64,000 nt of DNA from positions 1,270,558 to 1,334,557 of the forward strand of contig QANY01007891.1 in NCBI GenBank assembly GCA_003255025.1. The letters run 5' to 3'. The DNA is from Datisca glomerata (taxonomy: Eukaryota; Streptophyta; Magnoliopsida; Cucurbitales; Datiscaceae). Positions 22,753 to 34,076 of the stretch are shown here, piece by piece. A program made the translations under genes and the position numbers. How positions within the stretch are numbered: position 1 is the first letter of the stretch; each line of letters opens with the position of its first letter. Under the pieces are notes generated by a model, which was given only the letters and a program-made list of their open reading frames with translations, was not told the DNA's origin and did not search any database.

Positions 22753-24768
22753 AATAATGATAATTGAAATTTAAAAGATACAAGATTCAATATAATTGAT
22801 AAATATCTAGAATTCGAAAAGTAAACGTGATGCATGAATGCAATATAATAAACACACAAAATTTAACATTTACTAATCAGGAAAATAATCCAATGATTAA
22901 TGTGCTGCTTTAGGTTCAGTCAGATTAACCTCAAACTGTCTATAAAACATTCTCATCCTTATTAATTAAAACTTAAAATATCTCATATTTTTTCTTTTAA
23001 AAATAAGGTATCGCTTGTTCGGTCAATTCATAACTATCCACATGAAAACTTTATTGTGACTTTGTGAGTGTAATCCATTATTTCAGATTTCATGACTTAA
23101 TTTAGAATATGCTACCTTAGAGTCGGTTAAAACTAAATTACATCACTTCTCATATCTTCTTAAGAAGTCCAACGTTGGTATTCGTACAGCTCGAAACCTT
23201 CATTAGGGGGATGAAAACAAAGCCATCTCGAGGCTCTCACTGTAGCTCATGGTGTTGTTCTAATAATGGAGACCGTAAGTTACATTGACTTGTCAACCTT
23301 CTCCCACTCACTATTTTAGGATTACGTGTTTCCATTTTTAACTAATTAATTAATTTCAAATTAATTACTAGTTAAAATAATTATCTTATGAATATTTAAT
23401 AATACTTATGACAATCTCATTGGTCTAAGTTCATTTAACTTTCTAAAGCGCATAAATCATAATTAGGTGAACTTAAATTAACTAATTAATTATATTCATC
23501 AAACTTTAATAAATTTCTTTTACTAAAGTCAGTTGTCCTAAAGGTTCCTATATCCCTTAGTGTGGTTCGATTAAGTTTTAACTAATTAAATCTAGTAGTT
23601 TACATGCAATTGATTTAATAAAACAATGCATATAAACATATTAGGACAATCTTAATAAATCATATTTATACATATGAGATGCATGATTGAATATAACTGT
23701 ATGAGATTTTTATGTATGGCGTATAATAGACTAATGTGTGGATATGTTATCAAATATAACAACTAAAAGGTTATTTAATAATTAAATAAAATAATAATGG
23801 ACTGAGTGACTATTGGGTATTTTTAAATTATAACCCTTAAAATAAAAAAATAAAATTACAAAAAGGATTTCAAGAATACATATTTCACAAATATTGCAAT
23901 CTCCTAATGTCCATCTTCATTATCTTCAAGTTTTGAACAAAATTTTATTTATTTAAGAAAAACAATTTTTCTTGAATAAAATTAATTTCTATAATTATCC
24001 TTTTAAAATAGTTGACTTTAACTTAATCAAATAAATACTTTATTTGATTTGACCAAACTTGGGTCAAACTCAATCAACCTATTAATTTCTAATTTTCATA
24101 AATTTAAAAATTAATAAATTAATTTTTAATTTTCATAAATTTAAAAATTAATAATTAATTTCTAATTTTCATAAAATTAAAAATTAATTTTAAAATTACA
24201 TTAATTTTAAGTTTAAAAGATAATTGATAGATTGAGGGTTATCATCAACCCCTATGGTGAGAGGGTTGGTCGGTATCAGGGTTCGTACGAAACTTTCCTA
24301 AAACTGACAACAGTTGCCCCCAACGACAAGACTCTCCTATCGCCGCCCCATCATCACCGGCCACCATTGTCGCCGCCTGTCCCATTGTCGGCAGTCGTCG
24401 CCGGAATAGTACTTTTTCAGCATGAACAATAAATTTTCTGTGAACAGTAAATTTTCATCGTGAACAGTAATTTCGTCCGTTCATCTCATGCACTCTTCAT
24501 CTTCTCGTGTTCAGAATAATTATAATAATATTTCAAAATAAATTACAAAAATTCATATGCCCTAAAACGGCTTACACAAGATTTAGAAAAAAAATAAAAA
24601 CAAAGCATAACCCTATATTCATCATACAATTAACGATCCATTATTTTTCATACATTCAAAAAATATAACCATCTATTCATTCATATATATCTCATATTAT
24701 ATGAACAATTAAAGAAAACCCACACATCATTTAACATATAAATATATAAAGATCACTATGATACCATT
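22753..24768 (-). other. Copia 5' leader and primer-binding site
   Basis: A long non-coding leader lies between gag and the LTR in element orientation. The primer-binding site is the minus-strand tggtatcatagtgatc at about 24752-24767, a close match to the initiator-tRNA-Met complement TGGTATCAGAG, directly next to the LTR end. The leader has a GC-rich island (24300-24410) within otherwise AT-rich DNA. It is homologous to the leader at 27887-29515. Confidence 0.75.
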
Positions 24769-27129
24769 TGTTATTCTCTGTGGTGTGTGAGCAGCGGAAG
24801 CGTGTGGTGCGTGACCATTTTAAAAAAATAAAATTTTAATAAAATTGAAACTTTTAATAAAACAAAATCGTGCAACGTTACGATAACCAAAAAAACCTTT
24901 TATTGAAAACTCTTTTTAATCAGTCAGGATCCATTATATATTTATATGTTAAATTAAGAACATATAAAGTTATGAATGATATACCTCTTGTAGTCTATAT
25001 CAAGGGTCTCGCCAAACCGATCAATTCTCCGTTCCCATGAAATCGTTTTAACGATCAGCAGATTTTGAGATCCATAGCAAGATCTTCCAAGTCAATACTC
25101 AACACACTAGGATGTGTGTAAGCACGTAAAATATAACGAATATACCTTTTGTCTCTAGATATACTCAACACATGAGATCTAATGATTTTACTGAGAATGA
25201 TTATTTTAGACATTTGATTAACTCTTAATCGGAGAAAAATCACTCCTTGAGAATTGTGTTCTTCTCTCAACTCTTGATTGATGAACTGATTTTGTGATTC
25301 AACTAATTGACTCAATTGATTGAACTTCTGAATATCTTAGGCCATCAAAATAATATACGTATATCTTTCTTGATAATGGCATATCAGATATGTAGGGATA
25401 AAAATTAAAAATAATATTTAATTTCAAATTACCCAATAATGTGAGACTCATGTATAATGGTGCACAACTGTAGTGCCAGGTGTCACTCCGGTGTTGCCCA
25501 CCCACTATTGTAGTGTCATGTATCACTACAGTAATCCATATCAATATCTGAGACTCAATCAGTGATTGACACGTGATAATTACTGCGTATTAAATATTTA
25601 TTTTAATCAAATTAAATATCTAGATATTAGTTAATTCAAAATTAACATATCTGATCATCCCTATCAACTAAATTATATGTTATTTCATAAATAATATATT
25701 AGTTTATCCAAGTTATTATCAAATAATAATTTAATTATCTGATTTAATAAATTAGATATTTTGTCTCACTTATCGATAATTAAAAAATTGATAACAATTT
25801 ATATATATATATTAATTCCGAAAATTATATTAATATATATAAACTATTCAATTAATTAATCACACATAATTATCTCATAATTATGTACTTGCCCCAGAAT
25901 AAAAATTCTTTTGCTAGTAAGTCCTTTTCTAATGTCCTGAAATATTCACATCCTAAACTGCATAGTGTAGAGGTGGCTTGAGGGCCATGGACATATGCTC
26001 ATTAAGTTTCAATAAATTAGATTATCAATTAAACTATTTAATTAAATAATCTTATTTATTAATTTCATTATTACTCCACTATAGATATAAAATTGCACTC
26101 TTAGAGATTATAGATTATATTTATAGAGTATTCTCATGTAATCCACTGATATAATCATTTCATGCAGTTCTATCCTCCAATTAGTGGTTCTTAAATTAGA
26201 ATCGGTCAAAATTACCGTTTTATCCTTCTAATTACATATCGATCCTTAAGTATCATTAATCCACTAGTGAATGACTAATTTATAATCTTATTATAAATTT
26301 GAGCTCAATAGTCCACTGATATAATCATTTCGCGTAGTTCTATCCTCCAATTATTGGTTCTTAAATTAGAACTGGTCAAAATTACCATTTTACCCTTCTA
26401 ATTACATATTGATCCTTAAGTACCATTAATCCACTAGTGAATGACTAATTTATAATCTTATTATAAATTTGAGTTCAATAACCATTCAGTTCCAGAACTA
26501 ACACTTAATGAAACCAATATATGATCCGTTAAAAAAGCTTAGATTCCAAACCTTGTAAGATCATGTTCATAGCAATCCATATCACTGAATCTCCAAAACA
26601 AAAGTCACTAGCATGTTTTCCAAACAAACATTAAAGAGTGAATCAAAATATCCAATAGACATGCATAAAAGTTCATACTACTCAGGATTCAGTCTTATCT
26701 ACATATGATCATCGAATTGATGTGTATTAAATCTTTATGATAAACAGTACGTTGATAAAAATATTAATTCACATCGGTTCGGTCATATGTATCTCATTAT
26801 ATAAAGTACATTTAATAAGATGTCTATCCACATCAATGATCCAAATCAAGATCACATGCATTCATAAAACTTAGTGAACCGTTCTTGCAATCATTCATTA
26901 AAGATTTCATACTTTAATATGTTGCTGACAATTTTATTCATTTTCTATTATCTTAATCCTCTCATACTAATACAAGATCATAGTCTCATTAATGAATATG
27001 AAATTTTCAAGTATTTATATAAATTATTCAACAATAATTTAAAAGAACAATTATAAGAAAAAATGTAATCTTTATTAAATTTCATAACAAAATGTCAATA
27101 CACATGCTTTGAGGACATAACCCCCAACA
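24769..27129 (-). repeat. LTR 2 of the Copia cluster, full length
   Basis: Both edges are defined. On the minus strand it starts TGTTGGGGGTTATGTCC at 27129 and ends ...AGAGAATAACA at 24769, followed by the primer-binding site. At 2361 bp it is longer than LTR 1, partly because of a 170-bp tandem duplication (26142-26481). It is shared by the gag-only copy on its right (as the 3' LTR) and the pol-bearing copy on its left (as the 5' LTR). Confidence 0.85.
26142..26481. repeat. 170-bp tandem duplication inside LTR 2
   Basis: Two nearly identical 170-bp units begin tccactgatataatcattt at 26142 and 26312 and end gag-(c/t)-tcaata. LTR 1 and LTR 3 carry one copy each (for example around 16150-16310 and 30240-30400). 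The duplication therefore arose in LTR 2 or its direct ancestor. Confidence 0.9.
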
Positions 27130-27886
27130 TCTTGTTCTTTTTTGCCTTAGGTGTCTTCTTGACTTTCTTTCCTTTCTTATCCTTACCATTTTCATTTCCA
27201 TTGTTCTTCTTCCTTTTTTGAATTTTATCTTTAGAGGAAGAATCCTTTTGCTCAGCAACATTCACCTCGCTCTCTTTGGTCATAGTTTTGTTGAATGACT
27301 CAAAAATATGCAATTCATTCAACAATTGGGTCATGTTGAATTGCAACGTGTTCATAACATAGTTGATGGTGAACGCAAAAAAAGCAGGTGAGAGTGATTT
27401 AAGTATAATGTTAACTTGAGTTCTTTGATCAATGGTAGTCTCATGTACTTCTGTTTTATGCATTATGTTGATCATGTTCAAAATATGTTCTCGCACATAA
27501 ATACCTTTCTTCATCTTAGTAGTCATATAGTTTTTAGTAATTTCATGACGACTTTGATCAGGTTGCTGCCCAAACATAGCCCGAAGAGATTCTATAATCT
27601 CATAGGCAATTTCCATGCTTTCGTGCATAGTTCTAAGAAGATCATTCATGCTAACAAGAATGTAACACTTGGCCTTATTGTTGAACTAAATCCAAGCATC
27701 ATATTTATCCCGAATGTTTTTCTGGGCATTGGCAGTGGGCTCTTTTGGACATTCCTCAGTACGGACAACCTTGTGGTTCTCATATATTAGCATCAAATTC
27801 AAATTTAATTTTCATCTTATAAAGTTATCACCATTAAGCTTTTCGAGTGTAAGTAAAGGAGTAATAGGGTTACCCATGATAGACAT
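27130..27886 (-). pseudogene. Copia gag (UBN2 type), nearly complete
   Basis: The minus-strand ATG at 27886 starts MSIMGNPITPLLTLEKLNGD. The main frame from 27649 reads through ESLRAMFGQQPDQSRHEITK, then KKGIYVREHILNMINIMHK, then ILKSLSPAFFAFTINYVMN and MTQLLNELHIFESFNKTM. All are hallmark UBN2 gag segments. A very basic Lys-rich tail follows, normally placed before the zinc knuckle. Two in-frame stops in the first 80 codons are the only defects seen. The LTR begins immediately after the Lys-rich tail, so protease, integrase, RT and RNase H are entirely absent. Gag forms the virus-like particle in this family. Confidence 0.9.
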
Positions 27887-29515
27887 ATTAAAATTTGAAA
27901 AGAAATAAAACATATATTATTCAATATAATTGAAATAAATATCAAAATTTTGGAAAGTAAATGTAATGCATAATGCAACATATCAAACATATAAACTTAA
28001 CAAATATTAATCCACGATAAGATAACCTAACAATTAATGTGTCACATTGGGGTCAGTCATATCAATTTTAAATTACCTCTGAGACATTCTCATCTTTATT
28101 AATTTAAAACTTAAAATATCTCATATTTTCTCTTTTAATAATAAGGTAATGTTTATTTGGTTAAGTCACAATTACCTTCTTCAAAGTTTAATTGTGACTT
28201 TGAAAGTCTAAACCATTATTTCAGAGTCCATGACTTAATTTAAAAAATGCCTTAGGGTCGGTCAAGTCTAAAATATATCACTTAATCCTATCTTTAAAGA
28301 ACTTAACCTCGATATTGATATAGTTAGAAACCTTCCTTAGGGGGACGAAAACAAATTCGTCTCGATGCCCTCACCATATCACACGTTGTTGTACTAATAA
28401 TGAAGACCATATGTTACATTGACATATCAACCTTCTCCCACTCACTATGTTACAGTAAATGTATTTCTACTTAACTAATCAATTAATTCTAAATTAATTA
28501 CTAGTTACTATAACCCTAAGAATGTAAACAAAAAATTAATTATTAATAAAATCTAATTGGGCTAAGTTCATTTAACCTTAAAAGGAGCATAAGACTAATT
28601 TAGGTGAAATTAGAATAACTAAATTAATAGATTACATTCATCTAAATTTAATAAAACATTTTTCTAATAAAAATCTTATCCTAAAGGCCTAACTAAACAC
28701 ATGTCTTTACAGTGGTGTGATTACCAAGTTTAATCAATTAAAACTTAATAGTTTACATGCAATTGATTTCACAAAAAAATTCATAAAAATATACTAGAAC
28801 AAGTCTAATAAATCATGTTTCTACAAATGAGATGCATAATTAAATGAAACTGTGTGGGGTTTCATGTGTAGCATGTAATTGCTTAATGCATGGTCATGTT
28901 ATTAATAAAAAAATAAACATGTATTTAAATAAAGATAATAAATAAACAAATGATAAACCGAATGTCCATTTAGTATTTCTAAATTTACAACCATTGAATA
29001 AAATAGAAATAATTACAAAGCGAGCTTCAGAAATACATATTTCCAAAAGATGCTCCTTCTCCATTATAGGCACATTTTCATAATTTTCAAGCTTTGAGCA
29101 AAATCCATTTAATTGAGAAAAATAATTTCTAATTAAATAGTCTCATCAATTATCTATTTAAATTAGTGTAATTTAATTAGTCAAAAAATAATTTAATGAA
29201 TTATTAAACTTGGGTCCAACCCAATCAATTAATTAATTTTAATTTTTAAAAAATTAAAATCGATAACTAGTTTTTAAAAGTACATTAATTTAAAAAATTA
29301 AATAATAAAACTTGGACTAGGATTTTTGCGAAGAATCACAAGGTTAGGACACCACGGTACTAGGGCATCCGGGCCTGGTACCTCAGCAACCGCAAGAATT
29401 CCCACTGGCAGTGGCAGCAGGACATTCTCGCTGCTGCCATCGGTGCCGATGCCGCTTCCACTGTCTTGCGGTGGCAACGGGACAATCTCACCCCGCTGCC
29501 GTGCGATGGCAGTGG
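27887..29515 (-). other. 5' leader of the gag-only Copia copy
   Basis: Homologous to the leader at 22753-24768, with shared blocks such as ttatttcagagtccatgactt and caaccttctcccactcac at 28210-28445. It includes a GC-rich island at 29360-29515. The primer-binding site and the adjoining LTR end are missing, so a deletion joins the leader to the middle of LTR 3. Confidence 0.7.
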
Positions 29516-30970
29516 GACAATCTTATGCCACTGTAGTGGGACAATCTTATGCCACTGTAGTGGGACCCACTGCAATGTCGTGCGCCAATCACTACTCCAA
29601 TACAGTGATTAGCGTGTGACAGTAAAAAATGCCACATACAATTTTTCATTTTATTATTTTATTTAATCAGAAAAATATATATGCATTATTTTAAATATAC
29701 ATAAATATCAATTAATTCAAAAAGTTACTTATCTGATAAAACCTATCAACTAATTTATCTGTTAATTTTAAACTAACTGATCAGTTAATTCAAAATTAAA
29801 TTATTATCTTATAATAATCTAATATTATTTAACTTCATAAATTAAATATACTGCCTCAATATCGATTAATTCATAACTCATCAATATAAATAATTAATTA
29901 ATCAATATTTCCATAAAATACATTAATTAATTTAATTAATTAATTCTCAATTAAATAATGACATATAATTATCTTTTAATTATATACTTGCCTTGGAAAC
30001 TCATTTCTTTTTGCAAACTAGCCCTTTTCTTATGTTTTGAAATATTCACACCTTAGACTGTGTAGTACAGAGGTGACTTGAGAACCATAGATCCATAATT
30101 CTAAGCTCCAATAAACCAAATTATGAATTAAACTCTTTTAAATAATATTATTTATTAATCCATTTATTATTGCCACTATAAATATGGAATTACACTCATA
30201 GTAATTACAGTATATATTTACAGAGTAATCTCGTGCAGTCCAGTGATATAATCACTTCATATAGTTATGTCCTCAAACTATTGGTTCGTAAATTATAGCT
30301 GGTCAAAATTATCATTTTACCCTTCTAATTACATTTTGATCCTTAAGTACTATAATTCACTAGTGAAAAGTTAATTTATAACTGTATTGCAAATTTGAAC
30401 TCAATAACCATTCAGTTCCGGAATGAACACCTAAGGGAACCAATATACGATACATTAGGAAAGCTTGGATTCCAAATCTTGTAAGATCATGTTCCCAGCA
30501 ATCCATGTCACTCAATCTCCAAAATAAAAGTGACTAGCTTATTTCACAAATAAACATTAATGAGTGAATCAAAAGATCTAGTAGACATGTATAAGAGTTC
30601 ATAACTACTCAAGATTTAGAATGATCTATATATGATCATTTGATTGATGTGTATTAAATTTTTATGATAAACGGTAAGTTAATAAAAATATTAATTTGTA
30701 TCGGTCATGTCCTATATAATCTAGTTATATAAAATACCTTCACTAATATATCTATCCATATTAGCAATCCGGATCTAGATCATATGCATTCAAAAACTTA
30801 ATTCTCTTGTACTAATACAATATCATAGTCTCATTAATGAATATAAAATTTTCAGATAGTTATATTAATTATTCAATAATAATTCAGAGAATACAACTGT
30901 AAAAAAATGTGCTTTTATTAATTTCCAAATAAATGTCTTTACACATGCTTTGAGGGTATTATTCCCAACA
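29516..30970 (-). repeat. LTR 3 of the Copia cluster, 5' LTR, truncated
   Basis: On the minus strand it starts TGTTGGGAATAATACCCTC at 30970 and follows LTR 1 and LTR 2 through most of its length. It then stops at about 29516, lacking roughly the last 500 bp, including the terminal CA and primer-binding site. Short repeats of gccactgtagtggga at 29526-29575 mark the broken edge. Confidence 0.8.
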
Positions 30971-31188
30971 TCGTCTCTATAACCAAGGCTATAGATGACA
31001 TGTTCAGCTTGGTTGTAAGCTACTTGGTACTTAGCCTCTACTTCTTTCTCATTTTCCTCTACAGCTTGAACCTTAGCGAGCTCAGCTGCCTCCAGTGACT
31101 CTTCAATTTCCTTTAAAGACTCTACCAGCTTGAATTCTCCACCTTCGCCATAGCTATTTCTTGAGCCTGTTTCTCTACATATTCTCAT
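30971..31188 (-). pseudogene. Coiled-coil piece of the Tat antisense open frame
   Basis: Minus-strand text reads GEFKLVESLKEIEESLEAAE and then LAKVQAVEENEKEVEAKYQV. This is a Glu/Lys/Ala-rich stretch with heptad-like spacing, consistent with a coiled coil, and ends YSLGYRDDV exactly where the Copia LTR begins. I read it as one half of the antisense frame whose other half is at 14740-14961. Coiled-coil antisense frames are known in Tat elements; the biochemical role is unknown. Confidence 0.55.
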
Positions 31189-31549
31189 AGCTCGATCTCG
31201 ATCCTCCTTAGCTGCTCAATCTCAGCCCAAAGTCTAGTGACAAGATCATGACTCTGAGTTAATTCGTTGCAGAGGTTCATCAACGTCTGATCATGAAGGG
31301 CATGTTGCTCTTAGAGGGCATTGTGCATAAGAAGAAAACAAGTGAAAAAGTACAAGTATGAGTAAATGGATGACATATTGAAGCATAATGTAATGTACAT
31401 CGGGTGGACGGTAATTTCATATGGGGATCTGTACGAAACTCTTGACGACACATTCTCTCCTGATGCACAAAAGACATCATAAGGAAAAGCATCTTAGTGA
31501 GAAGCCATAAACTGCCTAAACTCATGATTATTTCTAACTAAAGGGACAA
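31189..31549 (-). pseudogene. Further antisense frame and 3' region of the Gypsy/Tat element
   Basis: The antisense coding style continues up to about 31300 (minus strand, with stops). A second open stretch at 31280-31525 resembles nothing I recognise. Just before the LTR lies an almost perfect 23-bp inverted repeat (31540-31595). A purine-rich aaagggacaatggg at 31540-31553 could be the polypurine tract. Confidence 0.45.
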
Positions 31550-32439
31550 TGGGCTGAAATTTGATTCCATCTGAATTTCAGCCCACTGTCCCTTTCATTA
31601 CGAAATGCTTGAGATATTGAAAGTGAAGAACAAAAAATGAATGAAGACAAAGGCCTTTCAGTAGGTCACGGATGCAAAAAAGGATTTTAATTCATTTCAT
31701 AAATGCTGAAAAGATGTAATGAAAGGACAATTGAGGTACTTGAGTATGAAAACATTCATCGAAAAGGCGTGGGTGAAAAGGTGCACTAAAAATGTATCGT
31801 CAACGACTAACTAATAAGGAAGTGACAGATGGCAAAGGAAGTAGGTGTTGTCTACCAAAGGTGAGTTCAAAAATCATGCTGCATGTTTTCAAGGAATATT
31901 AAGAACGAAAACAAGAAGATGAAATGACAAAAGAAAATGAAAAACCATCACTAACAGGACAGTCAAAAAGTTGCCTAGAAAGCTACGTCGTGTGCTTCCA
32001 AGTAGTTAGTAAGAACATAAATGGAAGGTGTTACGTCAGAATAAGGAATGGTAATCATTGCACTTCAACGAATAAGATTTTATTGAGTGTAATGGGGGTC
32101 AATGAACAGTTAAAATCTGACTTACACCTGGCAAGGTATAGACTGATGAAGCAATTAAGAAATAGATGAAATATAGATCGTAGGATCAGCTAGATGATTA
32201 TGAAAGGAATCTTCAAAGAGAATATTCCTCAAAGATGTTTATCAGTTCCTCATTATTTACTACAAAATAGGAGGATTTATTATTATTTAATTATCAATTT
32301 CATGTATAAATAGGAGCATGTAGAACCTCAAGAATCAATCAAAAATAAACAAAGCTTTCGAATTCTTATTCTCTCTCTAATTTATTGTTCTAATTACTTG
32401 TTCATGATAGATTTTCCTTCACCGGAAAAATCCTTTACA
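31550..32439 (+). repeat. 3' LTR of the Gypsy/Tat element
   Basis: The right end is set at the CA of cctttaca (32439), aligned with 7589 of the left LTR. The TATA box is at 32305-32312. The left edge is tentatively the TG at 31550-31551, next to the purine-rich tract. The outer part does not align well with the left copy, so that edge is uncertain. Confidence 0.6.
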
Positions 32440-32777
32440 AGTTTCATGGGATAATCTTGCATTGGATGAGGATGAGTAGCTCTGTGACGTAACTTAAAAC
32501 AGACAATTTATGGAAGGAAAAAATAAAACTTTTTTCTCTATTTATAACTAGTCAGTTTTAAATAAGTGTCAATGTCTATCTCTTAATATCATTTTCACAC
32601 AAAACGTGAATGGGTCATCAAACCTGATTTCACTTGTAAAATTAGTTGTAAGGAGCTGAATATTATTCACACTAAGTTTCTATCTTTTTACAAATGACTT
32701 CAAAGAGTTGCCGAATAATTTTTTTGCGCAAAAATGATCTTTCTTGTTTTCTTTATATTCTTCTTTTACTCACTACT
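32440..32777. other. Unassigned spacer
   Basis: I see no gene, RNA or repeat signature. The stretch lies between the 3' LTR of the Gypsy element and a hAT-like miniature element. Confidence 0.5.
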
Positions 32778-33404
32778 TAGGGGTGAACACGATTCGGTTT
32801 GGTTTAGTTAGTGGCCTAAAATTGTACCGAACTGAAATATTCAATTCAACTATGTGTCGAACCAAACCAAACCGTGAAAGTTAGAAGAACTAAACTAAAT
32901 CAAATCGTGAGTTTCGATTCGGTGGCACTGAGGAAGGAGAAAGATGACAAGCCGATGAAGGAGAAGAGCCGAGGAAGGAGAGAGCCAAGCAAGTAGAACC
33001 CTAAAGCGACGAGCGAGCGATGATTACAGAGGAGAAGGGCCCAAGGTAACGAGCCGACAATTGCAAAGGAGAAATGGAGAAGGGAGAAGCGTCAGCAGTT
33101 CGCGATTATGGACACGAAAGGGAAGTACATACGAAACGAAAGGGAAGGGAGGTGAAAATGGAACCCTACCCCTAAAAAGTTTGGCTTATATATTGAGGGG
33201 ATTGATCAAAACGGCGCCGTATAAAAGGTAGTAGTTCAGAAATATACAGGGGGTTATAAAATGACGTCGTTTTACATTATAAGCTTCAGTTCAGTTCAGT
33301 TCGAAAACTAAACTTTTTTTTTTACCGAACCAAACCATAGGGACCTAAAGAACTGACCGAACCGATCATTTTTTGTACAGTTCAGGACTTTTTTAACACC
33401 CATA
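32778..33404. mobile_element. hAT-like miniature element, GGTTCGG family
   Basis: The ends read TAGGGGTGAACACGA and, at the right, TTAACACCCATA, giving an imperfect terminal inverted repeat. Subterminal stretches are dense in ccgaaccaaacc / ggtttggtt motifs, as in the element at 12435-13278. The flanking octamers tcactact and ttactgtt agree at five of eight positions, and all three differences are transitions, which would suit a decayed 8-bp target duplication. The centre is purine-rich and GC-richer (32930-33140). On the minus strand it looks like a CT-rich 5' untranslated leader containing tttagggttct, as in the first element. No transposase is present. Confidence 0.7.
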
Positions 33405-33637
33405 TTACTGTTATTTATGTAATTGCCCATAAATGTGTAACTGCCACTCAAGATACCAAATAATCCAGGAAACCATGGGCTGAATTTTCAATCAGTAAAT
33501 CAGGTAATATGGCATTTTGTCAGCTGAAAATAAGCGCAGAGCATTGGAGAAGAATAATATTAATGGATTGTTTTTTTATGTGATTTCATATCGGAAACTT
33601 TGACCAATTAAGCATGCACCTTTAGAGGTTCTAGTAG

Positions 33638-34076
33638 TAGGGTGTTGACGGTTCAGGTCGGTCAATTTTTTGGTGAAAAATTGAACAGAATCGAAACATC
33701 AGACCGGCAATAAAATTGAAGTGAAGCAAACTGTTCATATTAAAAGAACTTAACCGAACCTTGAGTTTTGGTTCGGTTCTTTGATTCGACATTATTAATT
33801 ATAAATAATTTTTTAAATAATTTTTTAAATAATTTTTAAATGATATTATTGAAAAAAATCATACAATCAAAGTTTTATTTCGGTTTGGTTCGGCTTGATA
33901 TGAAATTATATGTAAAAATATAAAAATAATATGAATTTAATATTTTGGTTCAGTTCGTAATTCACTAAAATTCTGAAAACTGAAACTTTGATTCTCTCAT
34001 TTTCTTAAACCGAACCAAACGAACCAATCATTTTTTGTTCGATTCGGTCGATTCTGTAAAATAATTTTCACTCCTA
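33638..34076. mobile_element. hAT-like miniature element, short member
   Basis: It begins TAGGGTGTTGACGGTTCAG and ends TTTTCACTCCTA, with GGTTCGG/CCGAACC-rich subterminal sequence on both sides (33765-33790 and 34010-34050) and an AT-rich centre. It belongs to the same family style as the two longer elements but lacks the CT-rich core. The target duplication is not clear. Confidence 0.65.

Larger units (their letters stand above)
14962..30970 (-). mobile_element. Minus-strand Copia cluster: four LTR copies and three internal regions
   Basis: Reading on the minus strand from right to left, the order is: partial LTR (30970-29516), leader plus gag only (29515-27130), full LTR (27129-24769), internal region with leader, gag start, protease, integrase, RT and RNase H (24768-19469), an LTR remnant (19468-19268), a second 3' pol part (19267-16963), and a full LTR (16962-14962). 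All LTR starts share TGTTGG/TGTTTGG followed by a phrase ending CTCAAAGCATGTG or close to it. The alternation suggests recombination between LTRs of related copies, or successive insertions with deletions. No matching target duplication was found at the outer edges. Confidence 0.8.
7160..32439 (+). mobile_element. Degenerate Gypsy/Tat LTR retrotransposon with large nested insertions
   Basis: The domain order gag, protease, RT, RNase H, integrase is that of Ty3/Gypsy. The wording of each domain (for example FVVLDTLSHFNVILGKTWL in protease and MAPREINTVE with PLPMAP in integrase) is that of the plant Tat lineage. Between integrase and the 3' LTR lie a 78-bp tandem array and a frame on the opposite strand, both typical of Tat elements. 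The two LTR copies match over their inner 350 bp or so, including identical TATAAATA boxes at 7452 and 32305. Two insertions interrupt it: a hAT-type miniature element (12435-13278) and a Copia cluster (14962-30970). Without these the element would be roughly 8.4 kb. The outer left edge is uncertain. Confidence 0.85.

Noticed and set aside
14957..30975. Target duplication for the whole Copia cluster
   Set aside because: The right flank starts tcgtc, but no matching pentamer is found at the left edge; either the left edge is misplaced or the cluster suffered an edge deletion.
7160..32439. An active retrotransposon in the window
   Set aside because: Every gag-pol copy has stops, frameshifts or missing domains, so none can be autonomous.
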